The notes beneath the pieces are model-generated. The model was not told the origin of the DNA, made no database searches, and worked only from the letters and a program-made list of their open reading frames with translations. The position numbers and the translations under genes were made by a program. This document shows, in pieces, positions 33,472 to 46,567 of a stretch of DNA of 64,000 bases (positions are counted from its first letter, which is position 1; each line of letters opens with the position of its first letter). Source of the DNA: Siphonodentalium dalli. Lineage: Eukaryota; Mollusca; Scaphopoda; Gadilida; Siphonodentaliidae. The stretch covers positions 97,115,319 through 97,179,318 of the forward strand of contig CP136066.1 of NCBI GenBank assembly GCA_032622095.1, written 5' to 3'.

Positions 33472-34384
33472 CGTTTTCGGACCCACTGTAATTATGTTAT
33501 TTGAATTTTACTATTTTTGGCTACCTATTTTTTGTAAATTTTATGAGCACTCTTTTCAAAAATATAGGTAGTCCTTATCGCAAAACTTTGTTCCCTTATC
33601 TCTCCCTTGTTGCTTGGGATATAAATTACCATTGGGTCTACGAGATGCAAGGGTTTTATATCTGCAGCAACATCGCTGCTTCTACCATTTTCAAATCCGG
33701 TGCATCTTTCTAAGGCTCTCTTAAAGTCTCATGAGAATCGGCGAGATTTTAAGCCGTTGCACTACCGGTTTGCACTAAATGCGCAGTAAGAATTTCTCAT
33801 TGTTGTGCAATACATTTAGCACTTTTCTCCTATCAAAAATTAATATTAAATCTACTTGCTAACTATAATCGCGATGTTTTTAATTTAGATGCCCTGCTCT
33901 TGTTCTCGGTTTTTACACAAGAGCTCAAGGGATTCACATGGAACTATATTTTTGATCGCGCACGAAGACAACAAATGACTTGTGAGTACTTCATTCTCAG
34001 ATTATTTCTCTTGAGGTGTGTCACACGTTTCAAGTTCTCTTGAAAATTTTATCCCACCATCCTCCCCTCTCTTTGCTTGATCTGAGCATCTTTAATATAT
34101 ACTGTGATATCTACTTTAAGGTCTTTTCATGGTAATAGTGTTCAGACTTTGTTTTTAGATATATTTACATATGTTTTATATTTATCTTACATGTTACATA
34201 TTGTTACGGGTCCCTGCCTATTGTTTGGTGCATTTTCGGACCCACTGCAATCATGTTATTTGTTTTTTACTATTTTTGGCTACCTATTTTTTGTAAATTT
34301 TATGAGCACTCTTTTCAGAAATATAGGTAGTCCTTATCGCAATACTTTGTTCCCTTATCTCTCCCTTGTTGCTGGGGATATAAA
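33472..34384. repeat. ~150-bp direct repeats 760 bp apart
   Basis: Copy 1 (33472-33625) and copy 2 (34232-34384) differ at about seven positions. They share 'GGCTACCTATTTTTTGTAAA', 'GTAGTCCTTATCGCAA' and 'TTATCTCTCCCTTGTTGCT'. They could be repeats of an LTR- or DIRS-type remnant, but no coding sequence, primer-binding site or TSD supports that. The class stays open. Confidence 0.65.
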
Positions 34385-34579
34385 GATGTTTTAATTCAGT
34401 TTAGCAATCATGGATTTATATTTCACTTGGAATCAGATTGTGAATGTATTATTCGCCATTTGAATGTAGATTTTAGAGGGCTTTAAATTTCGTGCCATTC
34501 ATCATGTGGACATCAAATTTTCAGCTTGTTCGAATATTTTCATTGAACAAAATACAAATTGAACTCTAGTATCGGTAAG

Positions 34580-35025
34580 CGATTAAATTATTCATATAAT
34601 TTCTGACATATCAAAACCTGCACTAGTATAAAAGGGGTATTATGAACGCAAAATGCGATTTCTACATCCCTACACTATTGGGCAAATATATTTAAGCAAA
34701 TGTGACCAACTCTAAATGTTCAAAACGAAAGACTTAATATTATTAAAAACATGATATTAACGAGTAAAAACATATAACAAATATCACATACCATTCTGGG
34801 GAAGCATAGGTCTGATGTCAATACGCAGTATTCTGAAACTTAAAATTGACAGTAACGGGAGAACGATGTTGACAGCTCGAACGCAAATTATAGACTGGAA
34901 AAGACCGCGAAAGAATGTTACCTGTGATTGGCTTAGTTAATACCCCTTTTATACTAGTGTAGGTTTTGATTCTAACTATGTCGTCATATAACAATATGTC
35001 AGAAATGATATGAATAATTTAATCG
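34580..35025. mobile_element. Non-autonomous inverted-repeat element (~446 bp)
   Basis: Outer arms CGATTAAATTATTCATAT... and TTCTGACATAT are mirrored at 34998-35025. Inner arms 'CTAGTATAAAAGGGGTATTA' (34624) and its complement (34940) are perfect. About 26 extra bases sit between inner and outer arm on the right only. No TSD identified. Confidence 0.75.
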
Positions 35026-36040
35026 TTGTTGTTGTTTTCTGTAATCACTCTAACGTTGATTTAAAGTCTCTGGTGCTGTAATGATTTGCTTGACCCTTGG
35101 TACGTTAAACACTTGATGCTGTCCTCGGTGCTTCATATAAAGTTATAAACTGCAATATAATTAATAATAACTGTTGGCTTTTGGTTCAGTTTTAACCAAG
35201 TAATATCAAGAAATGATATTAAAACAGATTAGTTTCCGGAAAATTTAAGTACTGTGGAAATTAGGATATGGTTCACTAGATGTAAGAACACCCCTGATTA
35301 GATTGACTCCTTCAAGGACTCTGCAACAGTGGTTTCGAAATAGAAGGAGCCATATAAAGGCTGTCCAGAACTTCTTCAGTTTATATTATGCAGCAGTATT
35401 ATTTCATTGATGAGCACTGAAAACATACCGACACAGTTATTGAATTTCAGGAAAAGAACTGTAGAGTATAAAATTAGAAAATTTAATCGCACTTATACGT
35501 CTGAAAGGATACTGTGCCGTATAAACTTCATATTCAGATTCAGATTCAGATTGGCTGCTATCGTTAGTCTCCGACTGTTTGGTCTCAGATTGGGCGCTAA
35601 CATAGACAGAGAGTAGACTCAGTATACAAGAAATTGGGCTAAGTTAAGAATATGAAATAGCGAAACAAGAAATTGGGCTAAGTTAAGAATACGAAATGCA
35701 GAACAGGAATGCAACTGGGAACGGGAAATGTATAGAGCGGAATGGAATTAACCAAGTACGCGGAATGAAATGATTGCAATGCGGCTATTAAATGTATATT
35801 AGTGAGTTATGTTTCATAACTGAGTTAGTATACATGTGTAGCATGTGATAAAGGCATATACTATTTTGGTATATAAAATAGCACTGTCACAATATGAATT
35901 AGCAGGATGGTGTGTAATGATTGTAATCTGTATTTTATGTTCGTTGTGTGTAAAACAATTATGTGGGGAGAGAGACCCTTTGTAATTTGAGAGACCCTTT
36001 GTAAAGTAATGCTTTATTCTAAGCCAGTATACATGGTGCA
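35026..36040. other. Unassigned sequence
   Basis: No gene recognised. A ~40-bp direct duplication (CAAGAAATTGGGCTAAGTTA) is at 35628 and 35665. Confidence 0.45.
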
Positions 36041-36230
36041 TGAGAAAAAGTATATACACTATATATACACACTTGCATATACACACATACATATTTGTAT
36101 ATACCACACACATACATACATATAAACACACATGCATACATATATACATAAATATATATCAATACACATGTATATATAATATATGTACATATTTACACGC
36201 ATACACATATATTGGCACATTCGTTATTCC
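36041..36230. repeat. Low-complexity (TA/CA)n-type microsatellite
   Basis: Alternating purine-pyrimidine sequence made of TATA, CACA and CATACATA blocks. Open frames here, rich in Ile, Tyr, His and Cys, are composition artefacts. Confidence 0.8.
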
Positions 36231-36779
36231 TTATGAAAACTTGCTTGTCTAAAACACATAGAAACCATAAAAATAGCAACATAATATGCATGGTTGTACT
36301 ATGAATGAATAAAATACGACGTGATTTTCACATATATGTATGTATGTGTGAATTGTCTGTATGTTCACACATACAGAAGCAGACACATATATACACCACG
36401 CTCGCCAAATATTTGAATAGTTATTTAAATTGTTTCAATCCGATTTTTATAAAGTTTGAAAGTTTTTTGAGCTTCATTAATTGTTTCAGAAGAATTTAAT
36501 AAACCATAAAAAGACTCTCGCGATGGATTTTACCAGATCGATTCGTCAATATATTTCATCCGGCATTCACTTAATTTTGGACAAACTATTACAAAATGAT
36601 ATTCATCGCACATGGTGGCGCCACATAACTAACATCCCTTTGTTTTGGTTCTTAGATTTTGCAAAACTTGTGTCTCAATTCTGTTGCTTTGTAATGCAAT
36701 ATAAAATATGTTTAAACCACCGGTTTCCATAGACAAATCCCTCTCTAATTGATATATATAGTAATCCAGGTTTCATTCT
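36231..36779. other. Unassigned sequence
   Basis: No gene or delimited element recognised. Confidence 0.45.
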
Positions 36780-36783
36780 TTAA

Positions 36784-37178
36784 CCCTTTACCCAACAAAC
36801 CGGCCAAAACCGGCCAAATAAAGCTTCAACAGCCTAAAATATCTTCGGTCTGTCTCAATAGAACCATACAAATATGGATATCATTGGATCCGGCTCATTG
36901 ACCACATTGTGATGGTTACAGTTATGCCCTGTGCCAATGCATTCTCTTATATATGCGAGTCGACCATAGGTCGCCTCGCATATATAAGAGAATGCATTGG
37001 CCTAAAAAACAAAATATTTTTTTAACACTTTTTACAATTTTGTCTTACATTCTTTAACAATTTTATAATTTTTAATGTGTTAAGCCAATGCATTTTCTTA
37101 TATATGCGAGGCGACCTATGGTCGACTCGCATATATAAGAGAATGCATTGGCACAGGGCCCTTCTGTTGGGTAAAGGG
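36784..37178. mobile_element. TTAA-flanked piggyBac-like MITE with two hairpins (395 bp), copy A
   Basis: TTAA is at 36780-36783 and 37179-37182. The TIR is CCCTTTACCCAACA at both ends. Hairpin 1 (36931-37000) has tip GTCGACCATAGGTCGCC. Hairpin 2 (37085-37153) is its mirror image. The left arm has a repeated CCGGCCAAAA. An inverted, highly similar copy is at 54629-55020. Ends starting CCC next to TTAA resemble piggyBac elements. Confidence 0.88.
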
Positions 37179-37825
37179 TTAACCTGATCCCTAAAAGATT
37201 TTAATTTATCAGTATTCTGTTCATCTTATATACACGTAATTTCACTATATCCCATCCGGGTGGCATAAACATTTACTTTAAACAATCAATATTCTACCAT
37301 CACCAATATCAACAACAGCTTATTGCAATATGTGGGAGGCTGCGTTGTGTGTGTTAATTCTCACCTTTCAGTTAGTGACCGGATACTATTAGGAACTATG
37401 ATGGAAATACATGTAAATGTTCTCCATAGCCTCTTTTATGATATCCCCGATTGCTTTTGGTCACCCGTTAGTGTCACCGAAGTGGACGATCGTTGTCGCC
37501 ACATTTTGATGTGCTGGGTACCCAGCTTTAGGAAAAGGTGTTTTGGGTACCCAGCTTGACCTTTGCCTTGTTCTGAGCACAGAAATGTTGAAGAACTATC
37601 GCATGATATCAAGTGGCTCATCTTTAAAAATTATATTTCTGACTCATAATTGCTTTTTTCTCGGTGATATAACATTTATGGTTTGCGAAACGTACTTCGC
37701 GTAACACCGTAATGGTCAAGTTGTGTACCCAACACACTTTTTCCTAAAGCTGAATACCCAACACACCTACATGTGACGACAATGACCCCTTCAGCGTTTC
37801 CTGTGTGTCGCTGAATGGGCCATTT
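37179..37825. repeat. Sequence with repeated TGGGTACCCAGC motifs
   Basis: 'GTGCTGGGTACCCAGCTTTA' and 'TTTTGGGTACCCAGCTTGA' lie at 37510-37560, with inverted relatives at 37725-37765. A diverged direct copy follows the next block at 38680-38735. No gene found. Confidence 0.5.
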
Positions 37826-38690
37826 TCGACACATTTTGATGTAGACCCCGAAGCTATGACAAATAGTTTTCGCGGCTGGCTCAACCAACTTCGTGGCTGG
37901 TTAGCTATCATAGCCGGCGACGTTCGTGGCTGACGAAATATGGCGGCTCAGCCGACGACATCATCATTCAGCGTATTTTCATTTCCGAAATTTTCCTAAT
38001 CCCTGTTTATATATAGACCCAGTTTGTTTTAGCATTTGTAGTGAACCCGTATGGAATTCCAGACCACATGTGCCATTTTGGTGTTGGGCTTACGAAGGAC
38101 TGGCATCGATGTACTATGTAGTTTCCCATCTAATCGGTATAAGTTATACATGTACATTGGGACTTCTGTTGACTTCAGACTACTATCACCAATGGCATCT
38201 TGCGATATATGCATGCATCATTGAATGATGAATCCGATAGTAATGATATAATATTTCGAACTATCTATTCTATTCTCTTCTATGGGATATGTGCATATAT
38301 TGACAAATGCCAGCGATGTCTGAGTCGTGTCGATATAAACAGTTTATACCCTAAGCCTTTCAACAGTGGGTGGATGGTCCCATTCAGTTACATGAAAGCG
38401 TGCATTGGAATAGTCTATTCCACATTGAGAGGCCCGGGTGTTCTGATATTATAACAACCATGCCATGTCCATGCTAGTATATATGCCACTATTAGGTAAT
38501 GCGGTTTAGTTTTTTGTAATTCACAGTAGAGTTGTGCTTAACATATGAGTCCATGCACACGGCTCAGCCCTTTTACAATTCGGCGGCGAAGATTGTTTCA
38601 TGTGGCTGGCGTTAGAGATAATATGGCTGGCGGTGGCCAATATGGCTGGCGGCGTGCGATGGCGGCTTCTGGCTCTATTTTGGTGTGTTG
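37826..38690. repeat. Dispersed ~0.87-kb repeat, copy A
   Basis: It aligns in the same orientation with 59289-60175 along nearly its whole length. Landmarks are 'GACAAATAGTTTTC', 'GTGGCTGGTTAGCTA', 'CATTCAGCGTATTTTC', 'TCCCATCTAATCGGTATAAG', 'GCATCATTGAATGATGAA' and a GGCTGGCGG-rich right end. There are many point differences and indels. No coding potential is shared between the copies. Confidence 0.8.
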
Positions 38691-40245
38691 GATACCCAGA
38701 TTTATGAAATGGTGTTTTGGGTATCCAGCTTGATCTTAGCAGTGGTTTAATGCTATAGAAAATATCACATTTCTTCGCGTCTTGTCGCTGATAAAAAGCT
38801 ATTGTGAAGCAGGAATAACAATTTTAAAGATGACTACCCAAGCGCCATATGTCATAAAAACTCTTTACAGGTCCAAAACCTTTTTGAAATAAACTATATT
38901 TATTTTGCCAAATGTATGGTCATAATTATATCTCCAAACTGAGCCAGGCCTTAAGATTCGACGAGAATTACAGAATCGAATTTCGTAATGATTCTCGTGA
39001 AACTTTTCAGTTATGACTAACATGATTCAGAAAATTTGATTCTCGGAAAATTAAATGTATTTAAATTTTTTAGCCCTGGTTAACTGAACTATATTTTTCA
39101 CAATAAATTATCTTAATCGACTATTTGTAATTACATTTTGATGTCCTGCATGTTGTCTGTCACATAGGTCTTAAATCGTTATCAAAGACCACAAAAACGT
39201 ATAATATAGGCCTATTATCTTATGTTATTACACCTTACCTAGATCTACTACGTTTTACATTTTTTCAACCGCAATTCCTCCAAATTATATCTACATAGTT
39301 TGGAAGGCGGTATAACATATTATGTCGACAAATACTCAAAAAATCAATCTCCGATCAGGTTACATGTAGGCGTTAATATACTTTGAAAATGTAATATATT
39401 GCAATTTTCCAACTTGACCTATTTTCATTTGTTCACGCATACAGAACTGAAATAAACATCAATAATAAACTTTCAATGTAAGTTTTTTGTTGTAAATAAT
39501 TTATAGGATTGACTCTGCACTTATAGTATCTATGCGATTGTCTAGACTGTCTGCTCATATTTCCTGAACATCCCGAAATGAATAATAGTCCATTCCGACA
39601 TTTACATAAAACGGGTTAACGTAATCCGGAATTCGGTGAAGATTCGTTTCGTCTTATAATTGTTCCGGGTTCAAAAATATTGAATTAGTCGAAATCTATT
39701 TACTTCCTGTTTGTTGCGAACCGGAATTTCATTTCAAATGGGTGTAAGTTAGCCAAATTCTTTGCATATAATTCTTATGAAACACACACTACGAATTTCC
39801 GACTATTCTATAATATTTAAAAATCAGATCAGTTGGGTTTTTTTTCCGCAGAGACAGACGGAATGTGACTGAAATCGTGGAGTGTCGAGCGTGAATCTGA
39901 GACCGAGTCTAGCAACAAGCCAACATAACAAACTTTTTCGTATTTGAGATTTTGGTGAAATATTTCGGGTATTGCTGGGTATTGTAGTAATTTAGAACAT
40001 AAACATAACCATTTGATTGAGTTTCACAAACTTAGAATTGGTTTAAGTGAGAAAATTTGACTTTGAAAACATTTCTGTTTTAACCCTTTGCCGCGAAGTT
40101 TGCGCCTTTGAACCCGAGCGGCCGTAAAACCGGCTGCTGCGTGAACCTCCAAATACCCCAACGGCCGGCCGCTGAACGGACCAGTATACCGACCACCATG
40201 TGTGTATTGTTTACAAACATTGTCGCGGTCGACTGATTCTCCAAT
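38691..40245. other. Unassigned sequence
   Basis: No gene recognised. A TTAACCCTTTGCCGCG at 40081 looks like a TTAA-plus-CCC element end. See the finding on a possible piggyBac remnant. Confidence 0.4.
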
Positions 40246-42070
40246 TAGGGTTGAAACGATTAATCGACTAGTCGTAGACAACGCTGAAATGTCGGAACGT
40301 CGACTCTGAATTGTGCTGTCGACTAGTCGGAATATAGTGTATTAGTTTCATGTATAACGTTTTCAAGATCGATTCCGGCATAAACGGTGTTAACTGCGCG
40401 TAAGTTATGGTAAGTATAACGTTTGGTGGCACACGGAATTGACAGTGTTACTAGTATTGACACACACGGACCGGTGACCCGACTATTAATTGAACAAATG
40501 GAATTGACAACACTATGTCTCACAAGTCATTCGTCGTTTGAGGTCAAAGACAGGATGGCAATGATTGACGCGGCTTTGTCGTTTGTCCGAGACCGCTTTG
40601 ATATACCGCTATACATGTACTTAAAGTAATTGACCACCAATAACGTGGTGTCACCCTGTTAATATGGCGGTACTATACCACGGTATCCTCCAATACCGCG
40701 GTACTGATACTGCTTGTTAATGCGAACAAGTATGTGTGAGTAAATACCTCCCCTCAAAGAGTTCCATGAAAATCACCGCGGTATTCAACAAAATTAATGC
40801 GGTGCCCGCTAAAAGACCGCGGTATCATTATCGCCCAATACCGTAACTCCACCACCATGACCGTCTCGATACCGCTACCGTTTATTACCGGTATCACCGC
40901 GGTCATGACCGGGGTATCACCCCGTTTTTCTGGACAATTACTTTGAGAATAGCGGTAGACACTGTGTATAGTTCAATTTATATCGCAAATATATTGCTGA
41001 TGCGACGCTGGGTGTATATAAATGATACTGACATTAAATGGGTACTGTGCGCCATTTTCAATAAATTTCCGACGATAACGATCTATTATCGATAATATAT
41101 AGAAACATAAGTAATTTGAGTCGAAGATGTACTCTGTAAACGCTCAGGTTAATAGGCTATCTTAAAATTTAATAATTTAAAAGTTAATAATTTAATATAA
41201 ATTGAATTTATGGCTGGAGCCATAAAATGGCGTAAATTAAAATACGAATTTCCGTGTACCAGACGTAATCAAATTATAATTGAGGGATACTGGATTAGTA
41301 AACCCATTGCGCACACGATCGTTTGAAACATTATGCTGATACGGGGAGAAAACTCAAGCCACTCACTGACTAGTGCCGATAAATGAGTATATGGGACTAG
41401 TATGCATATATAATAAAACGTTTATTTGATACATTTGGTTGAAAACTGTACAAAAATTACTCGACAACAACAATTTGTATTTTTGCATTCCGGTAAATTT
41501 GCCATCCGTAACACTACTTCGTACTCAACAGACTTTCAAATAATGGAAAAATTGTTACCTTATTCTCCGACTCAGAGACTACAGAAACCAACAACAACAT
41601 TTGTGTACAGTATCCCTTTAAGAACTGGCTACCGTATTGTATTCTGCAACGTAGCCTATACTATATGGCGTATTTAGTCGGAACATTAACATTTTATAGT
41701 GACACCGGATTATTGGTGTCAGATCACGTGACTAAACAAAATAATCTCGAACGCTGATAGTAAATTAAAAACCTGTATAAATGATCGTGTTTCTAGTCAT
41801 TATCCAACACATATCTAATTATATAACTACATTCAGTGTGTTGGATAAATATCAAGATGTTTACAGTATTATTTCCCAAATAAATTGGTGTGTATGCAGG
41901 GAAATGCGCAACGCAATAGACCGTCATTGCATCAGTGTACGCCATGTACGATAAATTTCCGTACAATGTTATGTTTGAAAGTTTTGATATCGGGTACCGA
42001 CTAGTCGACGCAACGCGACTTTTGGGCCTCGACTAGTCGACTCTGAAATTAACTAATCGTTTCAACACTA
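40246..42070. mobile_element. hAT-like element (1825 bp)
   Basis: The ends are TAGGGTTGAAACGATTA at the left and the complement of TAGTGTTGAAACGATTA at the right. The perfect TSD TCTCCAAT is at 40238-40245 and 42071-42078. Subterminal CGACTAGTCGA palindromes lie at both ends. This end type is widespread in animal hAT elements. No transposase recognised. A smaller MITE is nested at 40604-40957. Confidence 0.9.
40604..40957. mobile_element. TACCGC-ended MITE, copy A (nested in a hAT element)
   Basis: The ends are TACCGCTAT and ATAGCGGTA, with 'AAAGTAATTG' just inside each. The interior has many ACCGCGGTA-type palindromes. It is the reverse complement of 52201-52547. The left end carries a 6-bp insertion (ACATGT). 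A TA target is likely. Confidence 0.8.
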
Positions 42071-42118
42071 TCTCCAATAAGTATGTTGTTGTTTGTGTCT
42101 TGTTGCTATTGCGTTTAA

Positions 42119-44412
42119 GGCCTAAAAAAAAATTATCCGTGTTTCTGCTAACCCGACCGACCCATGTTCAAAACCCCCGACCCTAATTTTTCCCGATTGT
42201 AATTTTATTTTTTACCAGAATTTCTTGCTTTTCTCGGTCGTTTTTTTATTTTAAACGCAACTCCTGCATCTTCATTGTAATCACTGCGTCGTCAGTTTGT
42301 TGTGGATATAATATTATTTGTACTGTTAAATCAGTATTGTTTTTGTTTGTTTTAAATTGCATGCCACGTAAATCATATATTCCCAGCCAAGGTGAAGAGC
42401 TGACCACAAAATTCGAAACACTCCGACTGGACCAGATGATGTACTCATTGGTCGCCGTCTTTTAACATTAACGGGGAATAAGAAAATTAAGATACACATA
42501 CGACGTGACCAGTGGGCACAAATAGATCTTCTGCATTAACCGCATATTATATCAAAGTTAATAGTGCAATCGGTTCACAGTGCCAGGTAAAATTAATTGC
42601 GGCACGCATCGATTCGTTTCACTCATGCCCGCGACATATTCGCGAAAAATATGAGAAGTACACAATTGAGTCCGAAGAGCGAATACACGTGGCTTTGCTA
42701 AACCAATCGCAGTCAGTCGTTTTTGTTTTGCTGAGGGGGCGGGATTTTCGGCGATTGGCAGATGTGTATTTGTCTGAAGCCACACTGACGCAGCCTTTGA
42801 TGTGTGCCGCGTTTTGCTAACGTGTGTATATATAGCTACTCCCCTGTCTTGATTGACACACTGTCAATAAAATGGCAGCTTTACAGTAATGTGATGAATA
42901 GGCCTACTGAGTTAACCCCCACACCGCAACAGAACAAAATACATCGTTATCAGTTTGAAAAGTACAATGGCCTATACGCTTGAATTTTGAAACTTTAGAA
43001 ATGCGAGTTTCAAAATAATTTTAATACCACTAATTTGATTTTAGATAATATCACTGCCGGTAATACAATTTTATGTTTGGTCGAGTGATCGGGAAAAGAC
43101 CGGCGCTATAGCGTCGATCACCTCATATATCATAAATTTAGAGCAGACACATAGGCTACAGATCAATACTATAGACGAGTTTCAGATTATTCATGCGTAT
43201 ATACACAGGCGTGCCGTTTGAAACAAAATAAAATATAAGTTCTAACAACAAATAGCTTTCACATTGTTGTTGTAGTTTTTAAAACTTTCCAACATGTATT
43301 CCATAACGTTATTAAATATGCAAATAACGAAGAGTGCATGAGATTGAACTTAGTCAAATTTTAATAATGGACTGAGACAGGTTCATAAACTATATATTTA
43401 CGATATACGATGAACATAATACAAGGGTGTACGTAGGTATACACATAATTTAACTCGAGTCGGCCTTCAAATTATATAGATAATTCACCGCACAGTTGAC
43501 GTTGTGTTGCCTGATGATTGGAATAATCATACATGCACTATATCAAAATAATACTTCTTTTGTGAAATAATATTTCTTTTGTGAAATGCAACCAATTTTA
43601 TTTAGTGTTTTCGACATTTTCATTACAAACGACTCAATTGAATGGATATATATAATAGCTGTTTTAGCCCGACTAGACTAAACCTGACTAGAAAGAGAAT
43701 CATGATTCTTAATAAGCCGATTCGCTGTAGAAATGCTGCATTTTGATTCTCACAAAACATTATGGTTGTCAAGGCCTGACATAAATTAGTTCTATTATGT
43801 CAATTGGCCAATTAATCATATTTTGTTTACAAGTGAAGATTCTCTCCACAACTAATGCACAGTCACTGCTGCCATCCAGGGTATGACTTGTTACCATGTA
43901 GGATACAAGATCGGAAACTGCCTAAGCATTTTGGGTGTACATGTATTTGAGAAATAGCTGAATTGTAAGATTATATACATGAATATTATTACTTCAACAG
44001 AAATTTTCACTGTATGAAACCTACAAATTGTAAAATTAAGCCAATTTGTAATGGGGGCCTTTTATATGTAAATGTCTTAATACATATATTTTAATACTGA
44101 ATAAAATTATTCGACATTGTGAATGTTATCCATCCATTCTATACCCTGTATTATAGGCTGTATACATTATCCAATTATCTATATATCCACTCTCAATGTT
44201 TGTCAAAATGTTCCTTCCCTTTATTTAGGAATACAATTTAAGACTGTATATGACCACTGGGTTGTCCAAATAGCATAAATACAGCTTGGAACCTGTGATC
44301 GGGGTGTGAACAAAATTTTTTTTTTTTAAAAACAAAAAATTAAATCCCTACCTACCTACCCTACCCTGGAGAGGTCCCGTTAGCAGAAACACGGTATAAT
44401 TTTTTTTAGGCC
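42119..44412. mobile_element. PIF/Harbinger-like element (2294 bp)
   Basis: The ends are GGCCTAAAAAAAAATTAT and its counterpart TTTTTTTTAGGCC, with TAA on both sides (42116-42118, 44413-44415). 'CCGTGTTTCTGCTAAC' and its complement follow inward. The right part has 'CTACCTACCTACCC', also present in the 788-bp relative at 23855. No transposase could be recognised. The open frame 42512-42820 lacks a known motif. Confidence 0.82.
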
Positions 44413-44454
44413 TAAGCACACAATATCATTAATTATAAAGCCTAAACACTTTCG

Positions 44455-44943
44455 GTAGAGGAGGTAGTCCGGCAAATTTTGGAATCGGACGCGGAAAATT
44501 TAGATGATGATGACTACCACAGTTGTGAGTTAGAATGGGAGAATGAAAGCACAGTAACACTGGGAGAGATTCAGACGTCAGTCGCTACAGCAGCGGGTGG
44601 CGTTGTTTCAAGTACAGATACGACAAGTGCTCAATGTTTGGGGCAGTTGAGGTGTTGTGGAGATGGGCGGAGCTTATGTCGAGGTAGGGTCGTGGCTTCA
44701 TACCTGCAATTAGTCACGGTGATCATAATATCCATACCTGGAAAAGGGACACAAATTCGTTTGTTGAACGTTCCTTGACACCGAAAGAGAAGCCGCGGTT
44801 CCAAAGAATAAGTATGGACAGTACACCCCAAGGTTGATTACTTAAATTTATTTTGGGATGATGCACTCTGGCAGTTGATTGTCGACGAGACCAACCGAAA
44901 GGATCGTCACGTGATTTCGGAAAAACCTAACGTGCGCATATAA
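44455..44943 (+). pseudogene. piggyBac-like transposase N-terminal remnant
   Basis: The frame reads VEEVVRQILESDAENLDDDD, an acidic N-terminus typical of piggyBac-type transposases. A stop follows at 44776 and a second in-frame stop before 44833. The same frame then resumes with VDYLNLFWDDALWQLIVDET, NRKD, which resembles the start of the DDE_Tnp_1_7 domain (aromatic-Leu-Phe...Leu-Ile-Val-x-Glu-Thr-Asn-Arg). It ends at TAA 44941. None of the catalytic Asp motifs is present, so this is a dead fragment. Confidence 0.55.
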
Positions 44944-46567
44944 AAATGTCTAAACTGGAGCATAATACAATTAAATGCTCAGGGCAATTGTGTCATTGGA
45001 TCATTTGTGGTATTTGCTTATCAACCGTTGCTACCCTTAAACAAAAGTTAGATTCACTCATCTGACCAGATATATATCAAATTTCACAATGGAGCATTGG
45101 TTGCATCGAAAACGCCGTTTTCTAGGGCTGAAATACGTCGATAAAAGCTATAATTGCATTTTACTTTCAATTTCGGGTAGTTGCATAGCAACCGTTGCCA
45201 GGGAGTGATCGTGTGGCAATGTATCCCGATCTTAAAATACTCAATGGTCCATAGGGAAAATACATGTAAAGTTTCAGACCTGCGACACCATTTAAACATA
45301 ACAAACACATTGCGCCTAAACACAGTCTACAATAAATCAAAAATAACACTGGGAGCCCAGGGTCATGGTGTCGATCGTTGTGGGGAGCCAGGGTTCAAAG
45401 GGTTAAGACATGAGAAATTCATATTTCGAGAAATGCTCCAAAGTCGAACCCATGACATAAAACACACCAGGATTCACTCAGTTAGGTAATATTGTATCCA
45501 TGCCTTACTTAAGGTTATGTTCTGCTGAAATATGATGAAATTGATGGGATTAATTGTCAGTAATGAATGTGCCATGGGGGGCAAGTGGCGGGCAACATGA
45601 AAAATCGAAAGATAATTGCATCATTTTGCTAAGAGTAAGAATGTATATATATCTGAAATGCAGCCTGCAGAATGACACAGCATGCTGCAGCTAAGTTATA
45701 TGAATGAAACTCAAGCTCACTTGATTGAATGTTGAAAATTTCGGGGGGGCAATAAAGTTATACTATTTTCTGTAACACTGTAACAAATAATCATGCCAAA
45801 ATAAGTTATCACAATAAAATTTAATCTAACAGTAACACCTGTAGCGATCAGCTGTTTTGACCAGGTACTCAGCCTCAGGTAACTAGTAAAACTGATGGCA
45901 ATGACAAGAATTTATAAGCTGTGTCGGAGACAATGGGAACAAGGTCATGGCACTCCGAATATACGTATTCAATGTTTAGCTTCACCTACCACAAAATAAA
46001 CAAGTGAAATATATTGTTATTATAGCTTTTGCTTCGTAAAAAGCGTTCCGTTAGCGAAAACGTGCTTTGCTTCAGATCTCTAAACTAAAGCGGAAGGGAC
46101 AACTTTTCAGTGAATTATCCCCCTTGCCATATAATTCATTTGTCTATTTATAGCCGCTATAAAATTTGGTACACCAATTACTTTAACCACGGATTTTTCC
46201 GTGTGGCCGATGAGAGCGCAGCAGGTAAATAAAAAAAAATTCTGTCTCAAATATTACTTTTTATTCACGTGAAGTTCGGATTTTCTAAATTACTTTGTCC
46301 GCCTAATTTTCGAAAAATTCTTTTATCAGGTTCTAATTGATCCCGGTGGTTTATTTGAACACTAAATGATAGCTTATTTATTCGTTTTAGCGCGAAAACC
46401 AAAAAGATCTATAAAGATCGAGTGTCATGCGATTCCATAGATTGCAACACCCCACTCCGGTTCCATGGTCGGGTTGCCATTTTTTTAATACCGGAAGTCA
46501 GCTTACAAGCGACATCTCGGGGGAGGTAATGTACCTACTGAGTCAATCTCATAATCTCGTGATTGCC
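44944..46567. other. Unassigned sequence
   Basis: No gene recognised. CAAAGGGTTAAG at 45397-45408 may be the right end of a TTAA-type element. Overlapping open frames at 45084-45489 have no known motif. Confidence 0.4.

Noticed and set aside
33472-34384. LTR retrotransposon
   Set aside because: Repeats are only ~150 bp, without recognisable primer-binding site, polypurine tract, TG...CA ends, TSD or coding sequence.
36041-36230. Open frames rich in His, Tyr, Ile and Cys
   Set aside because: They arise from TA/CA microsatellite sequence.
44479-44778. Free-standing 99-residue acidic protein
   Set aside because: The same frame continues upstream as a piggyBac-like N-terminus and resumes after stops with a DDE_Tnp_1_7-like start, so it is a transposase remnant.
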